The position numbers and the translations under genes are program-made. A DNA stretch of 64,000 nt from UBA6168 sp964573725 (GTDB taxonomy: Bacteria > Bacteroidota > Bacteroidia > Chitinophagales > Saprospiraceae): NCBI GenBank assembly GCA_964573725.1, contig CAZNLJ010000019.1, forward strand, positions 35,199 to 99,198, written 5' to 3'. Shown here piece after piece: positions 1-7,291 of the stretch; positions within the stretch are counted from its first letter, which is position 1; the number at the start of each line of letters is the position of its first letter. The notes beneath the pieces were generated by a model. The model did not search any database, was not told the origin of the DNA, and saw only the letters and a list, made by a program, of their open reading frames with translations.

Positions 1-1930
1 AAATGCGCCAGCCGAAGGAGGCACTCGGAAAGTAGCCGATCCGATTGTCGGTACCGAACCGGGAGGATCCGTCGCGGCGCAGGGTGGCGGACAAAAGGTA
101 GCGTTGGTCGTAATCATAGGATACCCGTCCGAAATAACCGATCAGGAGGTCCTGGGAACGGAAGGAGGTGGCGCCGTTGATGACGGGGGAAGCGTTGAGG
201 GTCTGGATGGCGTTGGTCGGGCCACCCTGGCCGGATGCGGAGAACGTCAGGTAATTGGTGTTGAGATTCGAGGCACCCACCAGGGCGGTGAGGTTATGTT
301 GCCCGAAGCTCTTGAAATAACGCAAGGTGGCCTCGAACTGACGAAGGCGGCTTTCGAAGGAGCTGAGGGAAGCGTCGCGGGCGGCGGTGATCTTGTTGGC
401 CCGGACGAAGGCCTCGCGGAGGCTTTCCTCCACAAAGTAGTTGACCCGACCGGTCGCCACCAAATTGTCCAGGATATTGTACTGGATGGTGCCGCCCAGG
501 TTGAGCTTGCTGCGGTCCTGGGAGTTGAGGAAGGTGGTGGCGTACCATTCCGGGTTGGGAAGGCCGGCGCTGGATCCCGGTGCGACGGTACCGTCCTCGT
601 TGAAGCGGCGCGTGGTGGGCGCCAGCCTGGCGGCCCGGCCGAACAAGGTGCTGGTGCTGTAGGGCTGGTCGGAGAAGCTGTTGGTATAGTTGACGTTGGT
701 GCCTACCTTGAGTTTCCGGGAGATCTGGAAATCCACGTTCGACTGGAAACTGAAGCGGTTGTAGGAGGTGTTCTTGGCGATCCCCTCCTGGGCGAGGTAG
801 GCGGAGCCGAGGTAGTAGTGGAGCTTGTCCGTGCCGCCGTCTACGGATAGGTGGATGTTGTCGATGCGGGTGGTGCGGTAGGCGACATCCTGCCAGTCGA
901 CATCCTGGAAGATCAGGGTTTGTCCGGTGACGGGGTCGGTCATGGATTCGTAGCCGGCCGGAACGGACTCCCCGGCCGCAAGTGCCCGGAGGGTGAAGTT
1001 GCCGTCCGGAACGTTGCCGGTTCCGGTGGCATTGGCTCCGATGCCGAAAGCGCTGTTCTCGTTGAGGAAGGAACGGGTGAGTCCGATGCGCTCCAACTGG
1101 ATGTAATCCCGGGCGCCGAGGAGGTCGAGCCGGTTTTGCAGGGAGGACCAGGTACTGCGGTAGCTGGCATTGAACTTGGCCTTGCCGGCGCTGCCGGAGC
1201 GGGTGGTCACCAGGACGACCCCGTTGGATGCACGCGCGCCGTAAATGGCGGTGGCGGAGGCATCCTTGAGGATTTCGATGGAAGCCACATCCTCGGGGTT
1301 GAAATCTTCGGCGGAGCGCTGCACCCCGTCGATAATGAAAAGCGGCTCGTTGTTGCCTTGCAGGGAGGAGCCGCCCCGGATGCGGATGCTCGGGGAACTC
1401 CCCGGTTGTCCGGATACCGTCTGGACACTGACGCCGGCGGCACGCCCCTGGATGACCCCCTCGAGCGAGGTGATCTGCAGGTCCTGGATTTCCGTCACAT
1501 CCACGGAAGCGATGGAGCTGGTCAGCAATTTACGGGATTGCGTACCGTAACCGATGACCACCACTTCCTTCATCTGGTTGATATCTTCCGACAGCGTCAC
1601 ATCGATGAGGGTCCGGCCGTTCACGGCGATTTCCTGCGTCAGGTGGCCGATGTAGGAAAATACCAATACGGCGTCGGCCTCCGGGACGTTAAGGGCATAC
1701 CGCCCGTTTTCGTCGGTGATGGTACCGAGGGAGGTGCCCCGGATGGAAATGCTGACGCCGATCAGCGGTTGGCCGTCGGCGGCGGAGGTGACGGTCCCGG
1801 TGACGGGCAGAAGGGCCGGCTGCGGCCGGTTGTCGGCGAAGGTGCTGACATTGCCCAACAGCAGGAGGACCCATATCAGCCACCAGTGGGCACGCCGACT
1901 GTTGTTCGTGGTTGAAGTCTTGATGTGCAT
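1..1930 (-). CDS. SusC/RagA-family TonB-dependent receptor, 3' end cut by window edge
   Basis: N-terminal 643 codons of an outer-membrane SusC-type transporter; the rest of the barrel lies beyond the left edge. The ATG complementary to 1928-1930 opens a hydrophobic export segment (WLIWVLLLLG), a carboxypeptidase-D-like domain (GQPLIGVSISIRGTSLGT) and a TonB plug with VVVIGYGTQ near residue 120 and IYGARASNGVVLVTTRSG near residue 235. These are classic SusC hallmarks. A SusD partner would be expected downstream, outside the window. The gene is divergent from the sialic acid operon starting at 2473, and both sides of the shared 542-bp region carry the same GAGACAATC motif, so I infer uptake of sialylated or N-acetylated oligosaccharides. 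Family is certain; substrate is inferred from context. Confidence 0.95.
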   Translation of the reverse strand, partial: MHIKTSTTNNSRRAHWWLIWVLLLLGNVSTFADNRPQPALLPVTGTVTSAADGQPLIGVSISIRGTSLGTITDENGRYALNVPEADAVLVFSYIGHLTQEIAVNGRTLIDVTLSEDINQMKEVVVIGYGTQSRKLLTSSIASVDVTEIQDLQITSLEGVIQGRAAGVSVQTVSGQPGSSPSIRIRGGSSLQGNNEPLFIIDGVQRSAEDFNPEDVASIEILKDASATAIYGARASNGVVLVTTRSGSAGKAKFNASYRSTWSSLQNRLDLLGARDYIQLERIGLTRSFLNENSAFGIGANATGTGNVPDGNFTLRALAAGESVPAGYESMTDPVTGQTLIFQDVDWQDVAYRTTRIDNIHLSVDGGTDKLHYYLGSAYLAQEGIAKNTSYNRFSFQSNVDFQISRKLKVGTNVNYTNSFSDQPYSTSTLFGRAARLAPTTRRFNEDGTVAPGSSAGLPNPEWYATTFLNSQDRSKLNLGGTIQYNILDNLVATGRVNYFVEESLREAFVRANKITAARDASLSSFESRLRQFEATLRYFKSFGQHNLTALVGASNLNTNYLTFSASGQGGPTNAIQTLNASPVINGATSFRSQDLLIGYFGRVSYDYDQRYLLSATLRRDGSSRFGTDNRIGYFPSASFGWRI

Positions 1931-2472
1931 AAATCTGATTGTTTGATGAAATGATTAGTGGTGCCGGGTAGCCGGACAAAGGTGATGCACGCCGGTCGTT
2001 GGGAGGGCTGTGGATTGTATCTATGTGCAGGGCTTTTCGTCTCGATGGAACCCTATCATCTCAAGGAGGGTACACGATTGTCTCTTTCCCGGCCGACACC
2101 GGCCGGTCAGGCGCATCCGGTCTTCCCCGCCATGCCGTCGGCCGGTAAAAAAAACAGCGCCCCGCTTCCGGCGGAAGGAAGGGGATTGGAATTCCCAACG
2201 TATATTTCCCCATCGAACCAAGGGTCGCCGTCAAGGGGTACTTTACCGTCCGGTGGGAAGGCTGTCCGGTAGGGTGGCAAAAGAGACAATCCTGCCGCTT
2301 CTTTGAGACAATCCGTATCCCGCTCGAAAATCGGCACCCCAAAATGACATGATACAGCCCGCTTCCTTTCCGTCGGGCGGGCCACCTTTGACGAAGTTTC
2401 GGAACCGGGCCGGGTCTTGCCAGCCCCGATTCCCACTCGCGGGCAAGGAAGGCTACGCACAAGCTTCGAGAT
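1931..2472. promoter_or_regulatory. Divergent control region between susC and the sialic acid operon
   Basis: This 542-bp gene-free stretch separates two divergent starts. It holds three copies of a GAGACAATC motif (separate entry), a CCGGCCGACACCGGCCGG inverted repeat near 2090-2107 and a GC-rich interrupted inverted repeat at about 2160-2184. Near both genes there is a CACCTTTG sequence (about 2370-2377 on the plus strand and about 1973-1980 on the minus strand) that matches the Bacteroidota -7 box TAnnTTTG in all but the first base. Neither has a convincing -33 TTTG. No protein-coding signal is convincing here. Confidence 0.5.
2076..2314. promoter_or_regulatory. Three-copy GAGACAATC motif, candidate operator
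   Basis: AAAGAGACAATC reads on the minus strand at 2087-2076 and on the plus strand at 2280-2291. A third copy, TTTGAGACAATCC, reads on the plus strand at 2302-2314. The two plus copies are 22 bp apart, about two helical turns. The arrangement, with one copy facing susC and two facing the epimerase operon, fits a regulator binding tandem sites in a shared control region. The regulator itself is not identified in the window. Confidence 0.45.
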
Positions 2473-3684
2473 ATGGAAATTTTCAGCACATATGCCGAAT
2501 TGTACCGGCGGAACCTGTTTGAGGATGTCATCCCCTTTTGGCAAGGGCATTCCCCCGACCCCTTGTACGGTGGCTACTTCACCTGTCTCGACCGGACGGG
2601 CAAGGTGTACGATACGGATAAGTTCGCCTGGTTGCAGGGTCGGCAGGCCTGGACCTTCTCCATGCTTTACAACAGGTTTGAAAAAAGGGCGGATTGGCTC
2701 CAAACGGCCCGTATCGGTATCGATTTCCTGCACCGTTGCGGAAAGGATCCGGATGGCAGTTATTATTTCTCCTTCACCCGGGAGGGACATCCGCTGACGC
2801 AGGCCCATAACATCTATTCGGACTGTTTCGCCGCACTCGCATTTCACGAGTACGCCAAAGCGGCGCACTGCGAAACGTCCGCCGCCGCCGCTGTGGCCGC
2901 CTACCGTCGTTTCGAGGCCCGGATGGAAAACCCCAAGGGCCGTTTCGACAAGTCCACCGCTTACCGGCCCTCGTCCGCTTTCGGGCTTCCCATGATGATG
3001 GCCTACCTGACCTATGAGTTGGAGGAGGTCCTGCCCGCGGAGGCGGTGCTGGACCGCTACGAGACTTGCATCCGGACCATCTTCGAGCGCCACTATGACC
3101 CGGACCGGGGCATCCTGCGGGAATTCGTCGCACCGGACGGTAGCTTCGCCGATACGTTCGACGGACGGCTCGTCAATCCGGGACACGGTATCGAGGCCAT
3201 GTGGTTCCTCCTGGACATCGCCCGCCGGCTCGACCGGCCGGAGCTGGTCCGACAAGCCACCGATTGTTGCCTCTCCACCCTGGCATATGGTTGGGATGAG
3301 ACGCATGGTGGTATCTTTTATTTCCTCGATGCCCTCGGAGCTCCTCCCCAACAACTGGAGTGGGACCAAAAACTATGGTGGGTACACCTGGAGGCCCTGG
3401 TGGCCCTGTCCCGGGCCTACCTGCTTACCGGCCGGGCGGACGTATGGGCCTGGTATCGGAAGGTACACGACTATGCCTGGACCCATTTCCCCGATCCCGA
3501 GGGAGGCGGGGAATGGTTCGGTTATCTCAACCGGCAGGGAGAACCGCTCCTGACCCTGAAGGGGGGCAAATGGAAGGGATGTTTCCATGTGCCCCGCGCC
3601 TTGTACGAATGCTGGCGCAACTTCGAACAAATCGCCGGTCTTCCCGGGAATCCGGGTCCCGCACCGCACCGCACCGCAGCATGA
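2473..3684 (+). CDS. N-acylglucosamine 2-epimerase (AGE/RenBP family)
   Basis: Cytoplasmic epimerase interconverting N-acetylmannosamine and N-acetylglucosamine, 403 aa, the usual length for the family (about 400). It has no signal peptide. The (alpha/alpha)6-barrel signature residues are present: FAWLQGRQAWTFSMLY near residue 52, NPGHGIEAMWF with His238, and WKGCFHVPRALYE with His372; these two histidines match the catalytic pair of AGE enzymes. It is the first gene of a five-gene cluster, and its stop overlaps the next start as ATGA. With NanA downstream it forms the AGE-type route Neu5Ac to ManNAc to GlcNAc, known from Bacteroides and Tannerella, which avoids NanK/NanE. A GlcNAc kinase is not seen in the window. 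Cellobiose 2-epimerase is a related family but is less likely next to nanA. Confidence 0.93.
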   Translation: MEIFSTYAELYRRNLFEDVIPFWQGHSPDPLYGGYFTCLDRTGKVYDTDKFAWLQGRQAWTFSMLYNRFEKRADWLQTARIGIDFLHRCGKDPDGSYYFSFTREGHPLTQAHNIYSDCFAALAFHEYAKAAHCETSAAAAVAAYRRFEARMENPKGRFDKSTAYRPSSAFGLPMMMAYLTYELEEVLPAEAVLDRYETCIRTIFERHYDPDRGILREFVAPDGSFADTFDGRLVNPGHGIEAMWFLLDIARRLDRPELVRQATDCCLSTLAYGWDETHGGIFYFLDALGAPPQQLEWDQKLWWVHLEALVALSRAYLLTGRADVWAWYRKVHDYAWTHFPDPEGGGEWFGYLNRQGEPLLTLKGGKWKGCFHVPRALYECWRNFEQIAGLPGNPGPAPHRTAA

Positions 3685-6371
3685 GACACTTATTCTTCAT
3701 CCTCCTCTTGTCGGTCGGCCCGCTTCGGTACCTGTCGGGTCAGGCCTCCGGGCCGGACCTCCGGTTCGATTGGAGGGAATTGCCTGCCATGCCGCCCCCG
3801 CCGGGGGCGGACCGCCAGCCCGGCGTGGCCGGCGCTTTCATCGGTGTCCATAACGATGCCCTGATCATCGCCGGTGGGGCCAATTTTCCCGACGGTCCGG
3901 CCTGGGAAGGGGGCACCAAGGTATTCCACGCCGATATCTACATCCTTATGAAAACCGGCAAGGACCGTTACGAATGGTCCACGGCGGGGCCGTATGCACT
4001 CGGTCGGAAAATCGGCTACGGACTCAGCGTCCCCACCGAGGACGGACTGGTCTGCATCGGGGGGGAGGACGGGACCGGGACCTATGCCGAAGTGTTCCGA
4101 TTGTCCTGGGACCGGCAGCGGCAGGTATTGCGTACGGATACCTTACCGTCGATTCCCGTCCCGCTTGCCAACTTGGCGGGTGCCCGGTTGGGTCGGCATA
4201 TCTACGTCGCCGGCAGTACCGAAAACGACCACGGCAAATATTTCTGGCGCCTGGATCCATCCGGGCCCTCGGCTACCTGGGAAGCCTTGCCACCCTGGCC
4301 GGGACCCGCCCGTACCCATGCTTTCGGCGGCGTCCAACACAACGGTTCCGGCGAGCGGTTCTACCTCCTGAAAGGACGGTACCGGGAAAAAAACGGCATC
4401 AGTACCCTCCATGCCGACGGCTATGCGTACGATCCCGAAACGCAAGGCTGGACACCGGTGGATGAAGGGCCGGATACCGGGGAAGGCCCTTTCCGCCGGG
4501 CGGCCGGCACGATGCTGCCCGCCGGTTCTAACCACCTGCTCCTCCTGGGCGGCGCAGCCGGTCCGCTGCACAACCGATTGGAGCAACTCGCGGTATCCAT
4601 CGATACCACCCGCTCCGAACCGCTGCGCGGGTCGCTCGTCCGCCACCGGGATTCCCTGATGCGGAATCATCCCGGGTTTTCCCGCGACATATGGGCTTAC
4701 CATGCCATCACCGATACCTGGACGCTGGCCGGCCAGCTGCCCCCGAACAGTCCGGTGACGACCACCGCCGTGCGTTGGGACGACCAGTTGGTCATCCCTA
4801 CCGGCGAGGTCAGCCCCTGCATCCGGACCCCCACCATATTGCGCGGTGCCATGACCGATACCGTCCGCTTCGGCACGCTGAACTATCTGGTGCTGGTGCT
4901 CTACCTGCTGCTCCTGGTTTGGCTCGGTGTTGTCCTGTCCCGCCGACAACAATCGACGGACGACTTCTTCAAGGGCGGGAACCGAATTCCCTGGTGGGCG
5001 GCCGGATTGAGCATATTCGGCACCCAACTGAGCGCCATCACGTTCATGGCGATTCCATCCAAGACATTCGCAACCAACTGGTTGTATTTTTTTCTGATGA
5101 TGACCATCCTGCTGGTGTCCCCGTTCATCATCCGGTATTTCCTGCCCTTCTACCGGCGCTTCAACCTGACGACCGCCTACGAATACCTCGAACTCCGGTT
5201 CAACCTGGCCACCCGGCTGATCGGGAGCCTCCTGTATCTCGTGTTGCAGGTCGGCCGCATGGGGATCGTGCTGCTGCTGCCCTCGCTGGCCCTCTCCGTC
5301 GTCACCGGCTTCGATGTGCATGCCTGTATCCTGACCATGGGCTTGCTGAGTATCCTGTATACGGTCCTGGGCGGGATAGAGGCCGTCATCTGGACGGATG
5401 TCCTGCAGGTCGTCGTCCTGCTTGGCGGCTCCGTCCTGAGCCTCCTCCTGCTGGCCTTTTCCCTGGAAGGCAGCGACGTGGCCGGCATCCTGCACCAATA
5501 TGACAAACTCCGTTTCCTGGACCTTTCCCCCGACTTGTTCGAGCCTACCCTGTGGGTGGTCCTGCTGGGGGGCTTTGCGTCCAACATCATCCAATACGGC
5601 AGCGACCAGACGGTCATCCAACGGTATCTCACCACCAAGGACGAAAGAAGCGCGGCCAACGGTATCCGGACCGGAGCCTGGCTGACCTTGCCGGCGACCT
5701 TGATCTTCTTCTCGTTGGGCACCCTGTTGTTCGTCCATTACAAAGTGCATCCGGACATGTTGAACCCGACCTTGCCGACGACCGATGCCATCTTTCCCTG
5801 GTACATCGTCAGCAACCTGCCGGACGGGGTGGTGGGGCTGCTCATCGCCGCCATCTTCGCCGCCTCCATGTCCAGCCTGGACAGCAGCATGAATTCCGCT
5901 GCCACGGTGGTGACCACGGACTTCTACCGTCGCCTGCAGCCTGCCCGCTCGGAAGCCGCCTTCCTGCGCCTGGCCCGCCGCATCACCCTGGTGGCCGGAA
6001 TCCTCGGCACCGGCCTGGCCCTGCTTATGGCCACCTGGGGGGTATCCTCGCTGTGGGACCAGTTCAACATGATCGTCGGCCTGTTCGCCGGCGGCCTGGG
6101 GGGCGTCTTTCTATTGGGAATCTTCAGCCGGCGCGCCAACGGTACCGGTGCCATCATCGGACTGGCCGCCAGCGGGATCGTCCAATACCTCATCAAGGAA
6201 CATACCCCCGTCCACCTGCTGCTCTACGCTTTCACCGGCATGTTCACCGCTGTCATCATCGGCTACCTCACCAGCCGGCTGGTCGGCCGGACCGATTCCC
6301 GGCAGCAACAGTTCACCTATTTCGCCATCCGTCACCCACAAAAAAGGCCGCCGGACCTACCCGGCCAATGA
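3681..6371 (+). CDS. NanM-type Kelch mutarotase fused to sodium:solute symporter (SSS)
   Basis: An 896-aa fusion. Residues 1-20 form a signal peptide (MRHLFFILLLSVGPLRYLSG). Residues about 25-390 form a Kelch-type propeller with repeated GG motifs (ALIIAGGANFPDGPAWEGG, LVCIGGEDGTGTYAEVF, LLLLGGAAGP), like NanM/YjhT sialic acid mutarotase and the cyclically permuted mutarotase family. From about residue 398 (LNYLVLVLYLLLLVWLGVV) an SSS permease follows, with DDFFKGGNRIPWWAAGLSIF and SMSSLDSSMNSAATVVTTD. Start chosen at 3681 because it overlaps the epimerase stop (ATGA) and gives the signal peptide; the longer upstream reading has none. NanM is periplasmic and SSS proteins have an outside N-terminus, so the topology is consistent: the mutarotase would feed the transporter. 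Substrate Neu5Ac is inferred from nanA and the sialidase. Confidence 0.92.
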   Translation: MRHLFFILLLSVGPLRYLSGQASGPDLRFDWRELPAMPPPPGADRQPGVAGAFIGVHNDALIIAGGANFPDGPAWEGGTKVFHADIYILMKTGKDRYEWSTAGPYALGRKIGYGLSVPTEDGLVCIGGEDGTGTYAEVFRLSWDRQRQVLRTDTLPSIPVPLANLAGARLGRHIYVAGSTENDHGKYFWRLDPSGPSATWEALPPWPGPARTHAFGGVQHNGSGERFYLLKGRYREKNGISTLHADGYAYDPETQGWTPVDEGPDTGEGPFRRAAGTMLPAGSNHLLLLGGAAGPLHNRLEQLAVSIDTTRSEPLRGSLVRHRDSLMRNHPGFSRDIWAYHAITDTWTLAGQLPPNSPVTTTAVRWDDQLVIPTGEVSPCIRTPTILRGAMTDTVRFGTLNYLVLVLYLLLLVWLGVVLSRRQQSTDDFFKGGNRIPWWAAGLSIFGTQLSAITFMAIPSKTFATNWLYFFLMMTILLVSPFIIRYFLPFYRRFNLTTAYEYLELRFNLATRLIGSLLYLVLQVGRMGIVLLLPSLALSVVTGFDVHACILTMGLLSILYTVLGGIEAVIWTDVLQVVVLLGGSVLSLLLLAFSLEGSDVAGILHQYDKLRFLDLSPDLFEPTLWVVLLGGFASNIIQYGSDQTVIQRYLTTKDERSAANGIRTGAWLTLPATLIFFSLGTLLFVHYKVHPDMLNPTLPTTDAIFPWYIVSNLPDGVVGLLIAAIFAASMSSLDSSMNSAATVVTTDFYRRLQPARSEAAFLRLARRITLVAGILGTGLALLMATWGVSSLWDQFNMIVGLFAGGLGGVFLLGIFSRRANGTGAIIGLAASGIVQYLIKEHTPVHLLLYAFTGMFTAVIIGYLTSRLVGRTDSRQQQFTYFAIRHPQKRPPDLPGQ

Positions 6372-7291
6372 CCATGGATAAAATCGAAGGACTCGTCGCC
6401 GCCCCCTTTACCCCGATGGACGGGCAAGGGGAGCTGGCCCTCCACCAGGTGGAAACCCTCGCCCGCCTCTATGACCACAACCGGGTCGCCGGCGCTTTCA
6501 TCTGCGGCTCTACCGGGGAAGGCGTCTCGCTGACCTTTGGGGAGAAAATGCAGCTCATGGAGGCCTGGGGACAAGCCAAAGGGGAGCGGCTGAAGACCAT
6601 CTTCCTGCTCGGCGGTACCTGCCTCAAGGAAATGCAGGCACTCGCCCGCCATGCCGTCGGACAGGGAATGGATGCCGTCTCCGCCCTCTGCCCCTACTAT
6701 TTCCGCCCCCAATCGGTGGAAAAACTCGTGGATTTCTGTCGGGAGGTGGCCGCCGCCGCCCCGGACCTGCCGTTTTACTATTATCATATCCCCGCCTTGT
6801 CCGGCGGCCATTTTTCCATGGCCCGCTTCCTGGCACTGGCCGAACCCGTAATTCCCAACCTGGCCGGTATCAAGTTCACCTCGACGGACATCATGGACTT
6901 CCACGCCTGTCGGATGTACGGAAACCAACGCTACGACATCCTCTGGGGGGTGGATGAGGCCCTGCTTTCCGGTTTGGCCGTCGGCGCCACCGGTGCCGTC
7001 GGCAGTACCTACAATTACGCCGCGCCGCTCTACCACAAGATCATCGCCGCTTTTCGGAACGGGGAAAACCAACAGGCGGAGCAATGGCAGCAGCTGGCGG
7101 TGCGCCTGGTCGGCTATCTCGTACAATATGGTGGTACCGCCGCCGGCAAGGCCTTCATGAAAATCATCGGCGTGGATTGCGGTTGGTTCCGCCCGCCGGT
7201 AGGAGGACTGCCGGACGCAGCGGTGGCGGATTTGGCGCGCGACCTGGAAACCCTCGGATTTTTTGACTTCTGCAGCCTGACCGAATCATGA
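6368..7291 (+). CDS. nanA: N-acetylneuraminate lyase
   Basis: Class I aldolase of the DapA/NanA family splitting N-acetylneuraminate into pyruvate and ManNAc in the cytoplasm, 307 aa (family about 300). Visible motifs: GSTGEG at about residues 49-54 for the substrate carboxylate, the tyrosine run FYYYHIP (Tyr137-139), and GIKFTSTD with Lys169 as the Schiff-base lysine. FYYYHIP and the missing DapA-type residues favour NanA over dihydrodipicolinate synthase. The start ATGA overlaps the symporter stop; a second in-frame ATG two codons later is also possible. The end overlaps the next gene as ATGA. Its product is the substrate of the epimerase at 2473. Confidence 0.93.
   Translation: MTMDKIEGLVAAPFTPMDGQGELALHQVETLARLYDHNRVAGAFICGSTGEGVSLTFGEKMQLMEAWGQAKGERLKTIFLLGGTCLKEMQALARHAVGQGMDAVSALCPYYFRPQSVEKLVDFCREVAAAAPDLPFYYYHIPALSGGHFSMARFLALAEPVIPNLAGIKFTSTDIMDFHACRMYGNQRYDILWGVDEALLSGLAVGATGAVGSTYNYAAPLYHKIIAAFRNGENQQAEQWQQLAVRLVGYLVQYGGTAAGKAFMKIIGVDCGWFRPPVGGLPDAAVADLARDLETLGFFDFCSLTES

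Noticed and set aside
851..1915. Plus-strand ORF of 354 aa at the left edge
   Set aside because: The minus strand encodes an unmistakable SusC N-terminus over the same bases.
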